DNA of 64,000 nucleotides. Source: Nocardioides guangzhouensis (GTDB taxonomy: Bacteria; Actinomycetota; Actinomycetes; Propionibacteriales; Nocardioidaceae). How positions within the stretch are numbered: position 1 is the stretch's first letter; every line of letters starts with the position of its first letter. The notes under the pieces are model-generated. The model had not been told where the DNA came from and ran no database searches. It saw only the letters and a program-made list of their open reading frames with translations. Location: assembly GCF_004519545.1 (NCBI RefSeq), contig NZ_SDKM01000016.1:1-64000 (forward strand), written 5' to 3'. The translations under genes were made by a program, and so were the position numbers. This document shows, one piece after another, positions 16,355 through 25,218 of this stretch.

Positions 16355-17743
16355 TCAGACGCCGGCCGCCTTCTCCAGCGCGGTCAGCTCGTCGTCGAGG
16401 TGGCTCAACAGCCGCTGCAGGTGCGGGAGCGTGCGCCGGCAGCCGGTCAGGCCGAAGCACATGTGGCCGTCGTACGACGTGCAGGTGATGTTGAGCGCCA
16501 TGCCGTCGATCGGGATCGACAGCGGGTAGGTGCCGAGCAGCTGCGCCCCGTTGAGGTAGTGGGTGGTGCGCGGGCCGGGCACGTTGCTGATGATCAGGTT
16601 GTAGGGCGGCCGCACCAGGCCCTGCATCCTCAGCAGCGGCGTGAGGATGGCCGGAGCCTGCCCGAGCGCGCTCATCGCCAGGATCTGCACCGGCGTCATG
16701 CTCGACAGCGCCTCCTTGCCGTCGCGCATGGAGGTGTGCACCGCCGAGAGCCGGTCGGCCGGGTCGTCGAGGTCGGTGCCGAGCTTGACCATGATCGAGC
16801 CGACCGCGTTGCCCCCGTCGGCGGACGCGAGCTGCGACTGCTTGGCGTTGAGGCCGACCGGGACCATCGACACCAGCGTGGAGTCCGGGAGCGCGTCGAG
16901 CTCCGAGAGGTAGGTGCGCATCGCGCCGCTGCACATCGCGAGCACCACGTCGTTGATGGTGGTGCCGGTGGCCTTGCCGATCGCCCGCATCCGCTCGATC
17001 GGCCAGTCCTGGGCGGCGAACCGGCGGGACCCGGTGATGGTCTGGTTGAGGATCGTCCGCGGCGCGTAGAGGGACAGCGCCGAGGTCTCGTTGCGGACGC
17101 TCTTGCGCAGCGTCCGCACCATCGCGCCGGGCAGCCCCACCGCCTCGGCGCTGATGCCCAAGGCCGTGCGGAGCGCGCTCGTCGTGACCTCGTCGGCGTT
17201 CGCGGGCGGGTCCTGCACGGCTCGCGGCCGCAGCGCCCACGGCGCCGGCATGTCGCGCCTGTCGGGGTCGGTGGACAGCACGCTCTGCAGCAGCCGCATC
17301 GCCGAGACCCCGTCGACCAGCGCGTGGTGGATCTTGGTGTACATCGCGATCCGGCCGTCGCGCAGGCCCTCGATGACGTGCGCCTCCCACAGCGGGCGCT
17401 CCGGCGCCAGCCGGGTGCCGTGCAGCCGTGAGCACAGGTCGAGCAGCTCACGGACCCGACCGGGCTTGGGCAGGGCGCTGTGCCGGACGTGGTGCTCGAT
17501 GTCGAACTGCTCGTCCTCCACCCACACCAGCTGGCCGCCGGTGCGGATCGAGCGCTTCGGGTGCTTGAGGAACAGCGGCGCGATCGTCTCGACGTCCCGC
17601 ATCTGGTGGTAGAGCTCGGTCGCGTAGCTGCGACCCGCCCCCTCCGGCTTGCGGAAGAGCTGCAGCCCCCCGACGTGCATGGGCATCCGGCGGTTCTCCG
17701 CCATCAGGAACGCCACCGCCGTCGGGTCGATCGGGTTGACCAC
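16355..17743 (-). CDS. Wax ester synthase / diacylglycerol acyltransferase (WS/DGAT)
   Basis: A 462-residue acyltransferase of the WS/DGAT family, which transfers acyl-CoA to diacylglycerol or fatty alcohol for storage lipid. The catalytic HHALVDG motif (HHxxxDG) is near residue 135. [16 protein letters not shown] near 385 is the second family signature. The GTG start at 17743 has GAGGAGG upstream and gives the family-typical beginning [23 protein letters not shown]. The length is normal. Located in the membrane periphery at nascent lipid bodies in related bacteria. Whether it makes triacylglycerol or wax ester cannot be read from sequence. Confidence 0.9.
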   Translation of the reverse strand: MVNPIDPTAVAFLMAENRRMPMHVGGLQLFRKPEGAGRSYATELYHQMRDVETIAPLFLKHPKRSIRTGGQLVWVEDEQFDIEHHVRHSALPKPGRVRELLDLCSRLHGTRLAPERPLWEAHVIEGLRDGRIAMYTKIHHALVDGVSAMRLLQSVLSTDPDRRDMPAPWALRPRAVQDPPANADEVTTSALRTALGISAEAVGLPGAMVRTLRKSVRNETSALSLYAPRTILNQTITGSRRFAAQDWPIERMRAIGKATGTTINDVVLAMCSGAMRTYLSELDALPDSTLVSMVPVGLNAKQSQLASADGGNAVGSIMVKLGTDLDDPADRLSAVHTSMRDGKEALSSMTPVQILAMSALGQAPAILTPLLRMQGLVRPPYNLIISNVPGPRTTHYLNGAQLLGTYPLSIPIDGMALNITCTSYDGHMCFGLTGCRRTLPHLQRLLSHLDDELTALEKAAGV

Positions 17744-17962
17744 GCCGTACCTCCTCGTCGGCGCCCACCGCACGCCGTACCGCCTCCAGGTCCCGAGCCT
17801 CCCGCACCGGACGGCTCCGGACAAGCACAACGGATCCGGGCGCCGCGGGTCACCACCGAGCGTGGTGGTGTCGCCCACATGCCGGGGTCGCCCGATTCGG
17901 GGGAGGCTCGCCGTTCGTCACACGGGCCACGATCGTCACACTCAACGGGAGGAGACCGTCCC

Positions 17963-18709
17963 ATGCCCACCACCGTGCAACGGCTCTCAGCGGAGTTCCT
18001 CGGCACCTTCGTGCTCGTCTTCGGGGGGTGTGGCTCGGCCGTGCTGGCCGCGACCTTCCTCTCCGGCGACGTCCAGCTCGGCATCGGGTTCTTCGGCGTC
18101 GCGATGGCCTTCGGCCTGACGGTGCTGACGATGGCCTACGCGGTCGGTCACCTCTCCGGTGGTCACTTCAACCCCGCCGTGACCCTCGGCCTGGCCGCCG
18201 GCCGGCGCTTCGCGTGGCGCGACACCGGCGCCTACATCGCCACCCAGGTGGTCGCCGCGATCGTCGCCGCCGCCGTCCTGTGGGTGGTCGCCAACGGCGT
18301 CGACGGGTTCTCGGCCAAGGACTCGGGCTTCGCCACCAACGGCTACGGCGACCGGTCACCCGGCGGCTACAACCTGCTCGCATGCCTGGTCATCGAGGTG
18401 GTGCTGACCGCGGTCTTCCTGTTCGTGATCCTCGGCGTGACCGACACCCGCGCCCCCAAGGGCTTCGCCCCGATCGCGATCGGCCTGGCGCTCACGCTGA
18501 TCCACCTCGTGAGCATCCCGGTGACCAACACCTCGGTGAACCCGGCCCGCTCGATCGGCCCGGCGCTCTTCGCCGGGAGCGACGCGATCTCCCAGCTGTG
18601 GTTGTTCATCCTGGCGCCGATCGCCGGTGGGTTGCTGGCCGGCTACGCGTACGCCGCGGTGTTCGCGTCGGGCGGCGAGGTGCCGCTGGAGGAGTCGGTC
18701 GAGGGCTGA
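17963..18709 (+). CDS. aqpZ: Aquaporin (MIP family, AqpZ-like)
   Basis: A 248-residue channel protein with six hydrophobic helices and both half-helix signatures: [11 protein letters not shown] near residue 63 and [11 protein letters not shown] near 190. The N-terminal [19 protein letters not shown] is the standard aquaporin-Z start. AqpZ-like arrangement, without the glycerol-facilitator D residue after the second NPA (here ARS), points to water rather than glycerol. ATG start with a GGGAGGAGACC site. It stands alone, with 220 bp of upstream sequence shared with the divergent WS/DGAT gene. Confidence 0.9.
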   Translation: MPTTVQRLSAEFLGTFVLVFGGCGSAVLAATFLSGDVQLGIGFFGVAMAFGLTVLTMAYAVGHLSGGHFNPAVTLGLAAGRRFAWRDTGAYIATQVVAAIVAAAVLWVVANGVDGFSAKDSGFATNGYGDRSPGGYNLLACLVIEVVLTAVFLFVILGVTDTRAPKGFAPIAIGLALTLIHLVSIPVTNTSVNPARSIGPALFAGSDAISQLWLFILAPIAGGLLAGYAYAAVFASGGEVPLEESVEG

Positions 18710-18808
18710 CCCGGCCACCCGCGGAAGACGAGGGTTACCCCGGTACCGCCGCCACGCCGCCCGGGGGTTGGCTGGTCCCGAGACCGTCGCCGACCCTCGG
18801 GAGCCGCC

Positions 18809-19228
18809 GTGCTGCGCCGTACCCTCTCCGCGCTGTCCCTCGCCGTGGCCGCCCCGCTCGCACTGGTCGCGGGCACGTCGGCGCCGGCCGCCGCGGCGCC
18901 GTGCTCCGCGCCGCTGACCACTGCGATCGCCGACCTGACCGTGGCGGCAGAGGTGCGCACCGGCTACAGCCGCGACCTCTTGCCGCACTGGGTGGACGCC
19001 GACGTCGACATCGACCACATGGTGCCGCTGGCCGAGGCGTGGGACTCGGGTGCTCGCTCGTGGACCACCGCGACCCGGCGGGCCTACGCCAACGACCTCG
19101 GCGACTACCGCACGCTGGTCAGCGTCACCGACAACGTCAACCAGGCCGACAGTGCCGAGAAGTCGGCCGTGCAGTCGCTCGCAGCGACCTGCACGAGCTC
19201 CACGATCAGCGTCACCCTGGCGAGCTGA
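18809..19228 (+). CDS. Secreted HNH-like (DUF1524-type) protein with altered tail
   Basis: A 139-residue protein with an N-terminal signal peptide (SAPAAAAPC near the cleavage site). The mature part has DIDHMVPLAEAWDSGARSW, the DHxVPLAEAW core of secreted DUF1524/HNH nucleases, followed by YANDLGDYRTLVSVTDNVN. The family then normally has a NxxKGxxxPxxW stretch with the second catalytic residues; here the equivalent is NQADSAEKSAVQSL and the Trp part is missing. Activity is therefore uncertain. GTG start with GGGAG before it. It is a single gene. Confidence 0.75.
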   Translation: MLRRTLSALSLAVAAPLALVAGTSAPAAAAPCSAPLTTAIADLTVAAEVRTGYSRDLLPHWVDADVDIDHMVPLAEAWDSGARSWTTATRRAYANDLGDYRTLVSVTDNVNQADSAEKSAVQSLAATCTSSTISVTLAS

Positions 19229-19372
19229 CCGACCCGGTTTCCGCACACAGGCACGACGTCCGGGACGGTCGTCCACAGCGGCACCGCGGGGGTGCGCCGC
19301 TGGCGGGCGGCCGTCCCTAGCGTCCTCGTCGTGGCCGGACCCGCCGGCCACCTCGTCGATCGGGGGTTCCCT

Positions 19373-19750
19373 GTGTCTGTTTCCGGCCCGTCTGTTCCCG
19401 CACCGCCTGTCTCCGCGGCCTTCCGTCCGGTCCGCCTCGTGGTGGTGCTGGCGTGCCTCGCCGCCGCCGTGGCGGTCACCCTGGCCGCCCAGCCCGGCTC
19501 CGCCGCCGGGCGCGGCTGGACACCGCCGCCGGACACCATCGTCCGCGTCACCGGCAACGCACAGGACGGCTTCGGCATTCACCACTACGACGGCAGCGCG
19601 CTGTTCCCGCCCACCGACTCCGAGGCGATCGCGGAGTGCAACGAGTACGACACCCGCGTCGCCCGGGTGCGGTGCCGGGTCGGCGTCCGTGTGTGGTACC
19701 GCGACCTCGCCGACCTCAAGCAGGCGCTGCGCCTGGCACACCGGTCGTAG
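19373..19750 (+). CDS. Small secreted protein, function unknown
   Basis: A 125-residue protein with a GTG start below CGGGGG. A long signal-type hydrophobic segment (VRLVVVLACLAAAVAVTLAAQPGSAAG) ends in an AxA-like site. The mature part of about 75 residues has two Cys (ECNEYD and RCRVG) that may form a disulphide. No domain was recognised. Its upstream gap of 144 bp from the HNH-like gene holds no clear feature. Confidence 0.6.
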   Translation: MSVSGPSVPAPPVSAAFRPVRLVVVLACLAAAVAVTLAAQPGSAAGRGWTPPPDTIVRVTGNAQDGFGIHHYDGSALFPPTDSEAIAECNEYDTRVARVRCRVGVRVWYRDLADLKQALRLAHRS

Positions 19751-19814
19751 GCACGGTGCCCGTCCTCCACCGCCCGGTCGAGCGCCGCCGCCGGCGTCTG
19801 GCACGATCGGGGGC

Positions 19815-20915
19815 ATGGAGGCGCAGCCGCTCGACCGGGCGTGGACCCGAGGCCGCACCTCCCTCGCCGCACGGGTGCACCGGCTGCACGACAAGTCCTG
19901 GCAAGTGGCCCAGTGCGCGGTCGCCGCCGGGGTCGCCTGGCTGATCGCCGCCGACCTGCTCGGCCACGACACCCCGTTCTTCGCGCCGATCGCGGCCGTG
20001 CTCAGCCTCGGCACGTCCTACGGCCAGCGGCTGCGCCGCGTGGTCGAGGTCGCGATCGGGGTCGCGCTCGGCGTGCTCGTGGGCGACCTGGTGGTGCAGG
20101 CGATCGGGGTGGGCGCCTGGCAGCTCACGCTGATCGTGGGCACCGCGATGGCGGTCGCGTTCCTGCTCGACGGCGGGCAGCTCTTCGTCACCCAGGCGGC
20201 GGTGCAGTCGATCGTGGTCAGCACGCTGCTGCCCGACCCCGACGCCGGGCTCACCCGGTGGACCGACGCGCTGATCGGTGGCGCGGTGGCCCTGGTCGCG
20301 GCGACCGTGGTGCCGGCCGCGCCGCTGCGCCGGCCGCGGGAGCAGGCCGCCCTGGTGGTCCGCAAGGTCGCCGACCTGCTACGGGCCGCCAGCGGCGTCA
20401 TGGTCGACGGGGAGGTGGAGCCGGCGATGGCGCTGCTCGCCGACGCCCGGTCCACCGACTACCTCATCCGCGAGCTGCAGTCGGCGGCGGACGAGGGCCT
20501 GTCCGTGGTCGCGTCGTCGCCGTTCCGGGTGCGACATCGTGGCGGCATGCGGCAGATGTCGGAGCTGGTCGACCCGCTCGACCGGGCGCTGCGCAGCACC
20601 CGCGTGCTGGTCCGGCACACCGCGGTCTGCGCCTACCACCGCCGGCCGGTGCCCCGGTCCTACGCGCTGCTCGCCGCGGACCTCGCCACCGCCTGCGACC
20701 AGGTCGCCGTCGAGCTCGAGAACAACCGGATGGCGGTCGAGGCTCGCTCCGCGGTGCTCGCCGTGGGCGAGGCGACCGGCGAGGTGGACCGGGCCGAGGA
20801 GCTCTCGGCCGACGCGATCCTGGCCCAGCTCCGCTCGGTGGTCACCGACCTGCTGCTGCTCACCGGCATGGACTCGCTGGAGGCGACCGACTCGTTGCCG
20901 CGGCCCCGGAGCTGA
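19815..20915 (+). CDS. FUSC-family (aromatic acid exporter-like) membrane protein
   Basis: A 366-residue protein. The N-terminal half has five to six hydrophobic segments (residues about 30-175) with the FUSC-type FAPIAAVLSLGTSYGQRLRRVVEVAIGVALGV start. The C-terminal half is a helical cytoplasmic region with acidic coiled segments. The fold is that of fusaric-acid-resistance / ArAE proteins, but half length, so it may act as a dimer. Three base pairs separate its stop from the GTG of the polymerase gene, so the two are in one transcript. Substrate unknown. Confidence 0.75.
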   Translation: MEAQPLDRAWTRGRTSLAARVHRLHDKSWQVAQCAVAAGVAWLIAADLLGHDTPFFAPIAAVLSLGTSYGQRLRRVVEVAIGVALGVLVGDLVVQAIGVGAWQLTLIVGTAMAVAFLLDGGQLFVTQAAVQSIVVSTLLPDPDAGLTRWTDALIGGAVALVAATVVPAAPLRRPREQAALVVRKVADLLRAASGVMVDGEVEPAMALLADARSTDYLIRELQSAADEGLSVVASSPFRVRHRGGMRQMSELVDPLDRALRSTRVLVRHTAVCAYHRRPVPRSYALLAADLATACDQVAVELENNRMAVEARSAVLAVGEATGEVDRAEELSADAILAQLRSVVTDLLLLTGMDSLEATDSLPRPRS

Positions 20916-20918
20916 GCC

Positions 20919-22022
20919 GTGGCCGAACCCGGGACGTCGCAGCGTGACTGGGTCCTGCACGTCGACCTCGACCAATTCATCGCGGCCGTGGAGATCCTGC
21001 GCCGCCCCGACCTCGAGGGGCTGCCGGTGGTGGTCGGTGGGCGGGGCGACCCGACCGAGCGCGGCGTGGTGTCCACCGCGTCGTACGCCGCCCGGGAGTT
21101 CGGCGTCGGCTCGGGGATGCCGTTGCGGCTGGCCCGGCGCAAGTGCCCGGACGCGGTGTTCCTGCCGGTCGACGGGCCGGCGTACGACGCCGCCTCGGCG
21201 GAGGTGATGGCCGCCCTGCGGTCGCTGGAGTGGGGCGGGGTGCCGGTGCTGCTGGAGGTGCTCGGCTGGGACGAGGCGTTCCTCGGCGCCGGTCCGGGTC
21301 ACGGCGACCTCGGTGACCCGGTGGCGTTCGCCGGCACGATCCGCGAGGCGGTGCTGGAGGCGACCGGCCTGCACTGCTCGGTGGGCATCGGCGACAACAA
21401 GCTCCAGGCCAAGATCGCGACCGACTTCGGCAAGCCACGCGGGGTCTATCGGATCAGCGACGAGACCTGGTTCGCCGAGATGGGCGACCGGCCGACCGAC
21501 GCGCTGTGGGGGATCGGGGGCAAGACCCGCAAGAAGCTGGCCGCGCTGGGCATCGAGACCGTCTCGCAGCTCGCGACCACGGACGCGGCGGTGCTCGCCG
21601 CGGAGCTCGGGCCGACGATGGGCCCGTGGTTCCGGCGGCTCGGCCGCGGTGTCGACAGCAGCCCGGTCGACCCGACGCCGTACGTGCCGCGCGCGCACGG
21701 CCGCGAGACCACCTTCCAGACCGACCTCGACGACTGGGACCGGGTGGCGGCGGAGGTGCGGGCGCTGACCGCCCGGGTGGTCGCCGACATCGACGCCGAG
21801 GGCCGGCCGGCCGAGCGGGTCGGCATCAAGGTGCGGTTCCGGCCCTTCTTCACGGTCTCGCGGAGCCTCACCCTGCCCGGCCCGACGAACGACCCGGCGG
21901 TGCTGGCGGACGCGGCCGTCTCCCTGCTGGACCGGCTCGACGAGCGGGACCGCGATCGTCCGGTCCGGCTGCTCGGCGTCCGCCTGGAGATGGTGACCCC
22001 GGAGGGTGGCTACCCGAAGTAG
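20919..22022 (+). CDS. dinB: Y-family DNA polymerase (DinB2-like) with aliphatic steric gate
   Basis: A 367-residue translesion polymerase. Catalytic acids are Asp16 (HVDLDQ) and Asp118-Glu119 (WDEAFLG). The residue aligned to the steric gate (E. coli DinB Phe13) is Ile21 in HVDLDQFIAAVE, not Phe or Tyr. Mycobacterium smegmatis DinB2, which inserts ribonucleotides readily, has Leu at this place. The C-terminus ends at GGYPK with no QLxLF-like beta-clamp peptide, again like DinB2 rather than DinB1. Finger, palm, thumb (GIGGKTRKKLAALGI) and little-finger regions are all present. GTG start 3 bp after the transporter gene stop. Confidence 0.87.
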   Translation: MAEPGTSQRDWVLHVDLDQFIAAVEILRRPDLEGLPVVVGGRGDPTERGVVSTASYAAREFGVGSGMPLRLARRKCPDAVFLPVDGPAYDAASAEVMAALRSLEWGGVPVLLEVLGWDEAFLGAGPGHGDLGDPVAFAGTIREAVLEATGLHCSVGIGDNKLQAKIATDFGKPRGVYRISDETWFAEMGDRPTDALWGIGGKTRKKLAALGIETVSQLATTDAAVLAAELGPTMGPWFRRLGRGVDSSPVDPTPYVPRAHGRETTFQTDLDDWDRVAAEVRALTARVVADIDAEGRPAERVGIKVRFRPFFTVSRSLTLPGPTNDPAVLADAAVSLLDRLDERDRDRPVRLLGVRLEMVTPEGGYPK

Positions 22023-22027
22023 TCGCT

Positions 22028-22041
22028 GCTGGTCGACCAGC
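22028..22041. terminator. Short palindrome between convergent genes
   Basis: GCTGGTCGACCAGC is a perfect 14-bp palindrome in the 28-bp gap between the polymerase and ligase stops. Short for a terminator, but in the right place; a purely chance palindrome is possible. Confidence 0.35.
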
Positions 22042-22050
22042 TTCGTGCGG

Positions 22051-23202
22051 TCAGCCGGCCAGGCTGTCCCGGAGCTCGGTGACCACCGAGTCGACGACCG
22101 CGACCAGGTCGAAGGAGGTCCGCTCGGCGACCGCCCGCTGCCGCTGGTACGACGCGCCCCGGCGCGGGATGTCGGCGACCGCCCGCAGCTCGTCCTCGCA
22201 GCCGAGCCGCCGGGCCACCGGGGAGAGCCGCTCGAGGAGGTCGTCGAGGTCGTCGGTGATCAGCCGCTCGTGGGAGCGGGCGTCGAGGATGATGATCGCG
22301 TCGAGCCCGTAGCGGGCGGCGCGCCACTTGTTCTCCTGCACGTGCCACGGCGGCATCGTCGGCAGCTCCTCGCCGGACGCGAGCCGGGTGTCGAGGTCGA
22401 CGACCAGGCAGTGCATGAGCGCGGTCAGCGCCCCCATCTCGTGCATCGTCGAGATGCCGTCGCAGATCCGGTTCTCCAGGGTGCCCAGCTTCGTCGAGGG
22501 ACGCAGGTCCCAGCGGATCTCCGAGAGCTCGTCGATCACCCCGGTGGTCAGCTGGTCGTGCGCGAACGCCTCGAACTCGTTCCAGGTCTGGAACTGGAAC
22601 GGCAGACCGGCGGTCGGCAGCTGCTGGAACATGAGTGCCCGGTTGGAGGCGTAGCCGGTGTCGACGCCGGCCCAGATCGGGGACGACGCGGAGAGCGCCT
22701 GCAGGTGCGGGTAGTAGTTGAGCAGCGAGGACAGCACCGCCATCACCCGCTTCTTCTCGGGCATCCCGACGTGCACGTGCACGCCCCAGATCAGCATCTG
22801 CCGGCCCCACCACTGGGTCCGGTTGATCAGCTCCTCGTAGCGGTGCCCGGCGGTCAGCTGCTGCGCCGACCAGGCCGCGAACGGGTGGGCGCCGCCGCCG
22901 AAGAGGTCGACCCCGACCTGGTCCGCGGCCGGCAGCACCACCGCCAGCGAGTCGGAGAGGTCGGCGACCGCCTCGGCGGCGTTCTCACAGACGCCGGTGA
23001 CGATCTCGACGGTGTTGCGCAGCAGCTCCTTGTGCAGCTTGCCCTCGTTGGCGAGCCGGTCGTGGGCGGCGGCGAACAGGTCCGCGGCGGAGTTCGAGAG
23101 GTCCCGGGTCTCCTTGTCGACGAGCGCGAACTCCCACTCCACGCCGACGGTCGGCCGCGGCGAGGAGCGGAAGTCGAGCTGCACACGAAAAGCGAACCAC
23201 AC
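22051..23202 (-). CDS. Carboxylate-amine ligase / glutamate-cysteine ligase type 2 (YbdK family)
   Basis: A 383-residue ATP-grasp-like ligase of the GCS2/YbdK family. Motifs: TVGVEWEFALVD near residue 18, TVEIVTGVCENAAEA near 63, GVHVHVG near 140, and SSPIWAGVDTGYASNRALMF near 172. Members make gamma-glutamyl amides or other amide bonds; E. coli YbdK has weak glutamate-cysteine ligase activity. In actinobacteria that use mycothiol the product is unsettled. GTG start is tentative; an internal GTG at 23184 is also possible. Divergent from the exporter gene and convergent with the polymerase gene. Confidence 0.83.
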   Translation of the reverse strand: MWFAFRVQLDFRSSPRPTVGVEWEFALVDKETRDLSNSAADLFAAAHDRLANEGKLHKELLRNTVEIVTGVCENAAEAVADLSDSLAVVLPAADQVGVDLFGGGAHPFAAWSAQQLTAGHRYEELINRTQWWGRQMLIWGVHVHVGMPEKKRVMAVLSSLLNYYPHLQALSASSPIWAGVDTGYASNRALMFQQLPTAGLPFQFQTWNEFEAFAHDQLTTGVIDELSEIRWDLRPSTKLGTLENRICDGISTMHEMGALTALMHCLVVDLDTRLASGEELPTMPPWHVQENKWRAARYGLDAIIILDARSHERLITDDLDDLLERLSPVARRLGCEDELRAVADIPRRGASYQRQRAVAERTSFDLVAVVDSVVTELRDSLAG

Positions 23203-23234
23203 CCGGAGCGGGCGCCGGAACGGTCGATGTCAGC

Positions 23235-24554
23235 ATGGGGTCCATGCAGGAGGCGCGGACGATCAACCTGACCATGGACTTGTGCCTGCGGATCGGCGAG
23301 ATGCTGCTGTCGTCCGGGGCCGGCGCGGCCGACGTCACCGCCACCATGCAGTCGGTCGCCCGCCACCTGGGGCTCCGCAACCCGGTCATCGACGTGACCT
23401 TCACCAGCCTGTCGATGGGCTACTCGATCTCCTCCGAGGAGGCGCCGCTCGCGCTGTTCCGGCAGGTGGTCCAGCGCGACATCGACTACGAGGACCTGAC
23501 CAGCGTCGACGGCCTCGTGCGCGACGTCCTCGACGACGAGGTCGACCTGATGGAGGCGCGCGCCGTGATCGCGAGGATCGCGTCGTCCGGCCACCACCGG
23601 AGGCGCTGGCTGGTGACGGCCGGGTACGGCGTGATGTGCGCCGGCGTGGCGCTGATGCTCGGCGGAAATGCGGCCGTGATGGCGGTCGCCACCACGGCCG
23701 CGGTGCTGATCGACCGGCTGCAGCTGGTGATGTCGCGTCGCCGGCTGCCGTTCTTCTACCAGCAGATCGCCGGGGCGGCGGTGGCCACGCTGCTGGCCGT
23801 CGGTGCCGCCGCGCTGGAGGGCAGCGTCGACCCGTCGCAGGCGATCACCGCGAACATCATCATGCTGCTCTCGGGCATCGGCTTCATGGGCGCTCTCCAA
23901 GATTGCCTGACCGGCTACTACGTCACCGGCGGCGCCCGGATGATCGAGGCGCTGCTGGCGACCTCCGGCATCATCGCCGGGGTCAGCGGAGGCCTCGCGG
24001 TCGCCGACATCGCCGGGGTCTCGATCGGGCGGCTGGAGCCGGGCAGCACCTCGCTGATCGGCCTGTCCCTGATGGCGCTGGGTGCGGCGGTCTCGGCCGC
24101 AGCGTTCGCATTCTCGGCGTACTCCCCGAAGCGGGTGATGCTGCCGATCGCGCTCATCGCCGGCGCCGCGATGGTGATCTCCCAGGTCGTCGAGACCAGC
24201 GGCTTCGGCCGGACCTGGTCGGTCGGCCTGGCCGCGTTCTTCATCGGCCTCGTCAGCTTCTCGGTCTCCACCATGGTGCGGGTGCCGCCACTGGTCATCG
24301 TGGTGTCCGCGATCGTCCCGATGCTCCCGGGCCTCTCGATCTACCGCGGCCTCTCCCTGCTCGGCGACGACGGCGACTCCGCCGGCGGGATCCTGGCCCT
24401 GGTCACCGCGGCGTCGGTCGCGATCGCGCTGGCCGCCGGCGTGATCCTCGGTGAGTACGTCGCCCAGCCGCTGCGCCGCGAGGCCCGGCGGCTCGAGCGC
24501 CGGCTCTCCGGCCCCCGCCTGGTCGGCCCGTTCCGCGCGCGCACGAACCGGTAG
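23235..24554 (+). CDS. ThrE-family threonine/serine exporter
   Basis: A 439-residue membrane protein with an N-terminal cytoplasmic region of about 110 residues (DUF1212-type, including LLSSGAGAADVTATM) followed by about ten hydrophobic segments. The second half carries the DUF3815 part (VPPLVIVVSAIVPMLPGLSIYRGL). Both halves are in one chain, as in Corynebacterium ThrE, which exports threonine and serine. Two in-frame ATGs are 9 bp apart (23235, 23244). It is divergent from the ligase gene and has a 30-bp perfect palindrome 5 bp after its stop. Substrate is by family only. Confidence 0.82.
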   Translation: MGSMQEARTINLTMDLCLRIGEMLLSSGAGAADVTATMQSVARHLGLRNPVIDVTFTSLSMGYSISSEEAPLALFRQVVQRDIDYEDLTSVDGLVRDVLDDEVDLMEARAVIARIASSGHHRRRWLVTAGYGVMCAGVALMLGGNAAVMAVATTAAVLIDRLQLVMSRRRLPFFYQQIAGAAVATLLAVGAAALEGSVDPSQAITANIIMLLSGIGFMGALQDCLTGYYVTGGARMIEALLATSGIIAGVSGGLAVADIAGVSIGRLEPGSTSLIGLSLMALGAAVSAAAFAFSAYSPKRVMLPIALIAGAAMVISQVVETSGFGRTWSVGLAAFFIGLVSFSVSTMVRVPPLVIVVSAIVPMLPGLSIYRGLSLLGDDGDSAGGILALVTAASVAIALAAGVILGEYVAQPLRREARRLERRLSGPRLVGPFRARTNR

Positions 24555-24559
24555 GCCCC

Positions 24560-24633
24560 AGGGATTCCCCGGGCGCCCGGGGAATCCCTGCCCGGGCACG
24601 GAATGCTTTCCCCGCCAGGGCAGCAATTTCCCC
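24560..24633. repeat. Hairpin element, copy 2 (terminator)
   Basis: A perfect 30-bp palindrome (24560-24589, arms AGGGATTCCCCGGGC) between the convergent ThrE-type and DUF402 genes, expected to terminate both. It shares the GGATTCCCCGG / CCGGGGAATCC arms with the hairpin at 7372 and is followed by GGGCAGCAATTTCCCCGAC (24618-24636), which corresponds to the reverse complement of the flank of copy 1. Confidence 0.68.
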
Positions 24634-24646
24634 GACCCGGCCCGGG

Positions 24647-25189
24647 TCAGGTGCGCAGGGTCGCGACCTGCTCCAGCCAGGCGGCGGGGGACCCGTCGTA
24701 CGGCGGCACCCGGCGCTGCACGGCCCCGAGAACGTGGTCGCACGAGTGCGTGGCGTGCACGACCAGCGGGGTCGGGTAGTCGTAGGCGATCCGGTGCTCG
24801 GCGAACTCGTCCTCGTCGTCCACCCAGACCCGGCCGGTGGTGCCGCGGACCACGTCGAGGTCGAGGTCGACGGCGCGGAGGACGGTGCCGTCCCAGTGCG
24901 GGGGCGTGGTGATGTCGACGTACACCTCGACCTGGCCGCCGCGGGCGTGGAACGTCGCGAGCCAGCCGCGCTCGGCGGCGGCGGCGGCCGGGACCAGGCC
25001 GACCTGGTCGACCGGCGCGACGTACTCCGCGCCGGGCCGCGACATGTGCGTGCCGCCGGGGATGCCGAGCCAGTCGCCGTGCTCGTCGGTGCCGAGCAGG
25101 ACCGCCGCGAACTCCCAGTGCGGGCGCTCGCGCCACTTCGTCATCACGACGTCGACGCGGGTGCCCGGGGGCGGGGGGACCTCCTGCAT
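24647..25189 (-). CDS. DUF402 (FomD-like) protein
   Basis: A 180-residue protein of the DUF402 family, whose characterised members (FomD, Ntdp) hydrolyse nucleoside diphosphates or related phosphates with divalent metal. The acidic cluster is visible: DITTPP, DLDLDVV and the DDEDEFAEH segment near residues 120-145. The N-terminal half carries a WLGIPGGTHM segment. ATG start with GGATGG upstream. It follows the SDR gene by 29 bp and could be in the same transcript. Substrate unknown. Confidence 0.78.
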   Translation of the reverse strand: MQEVPPPPGTRVDVVMTKWRERPHWEFAAVLLGTDEHGDWLGIPGGTHMSRPGAEYVAPVDQVGLVPAAAAAERGWLATFHARGGQVEVYVDITTPPHWDGTVLRAVDLDLDVVRGTTGRVWVDDEDEFAEHRIAYDYPTPLVVHATHSCDHVLGAVQRRVPPYDGSPAAWLEQVATLRT

Positions 25190-25218
25190 GGGGCCATCCT
25201 GACGCCCCGGGCCTGAAC

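Noticed and set aside
18710..18808. A possible small gene between the aquaporin and HNH-like genes
   Set aside because: No start with a ribosome site and no frame of useful length.
22854..25136. A 760-codon minus frame through the ThrE-type gene
   Set aside because: Shadow; spans the terminator palindrome and two real genes.
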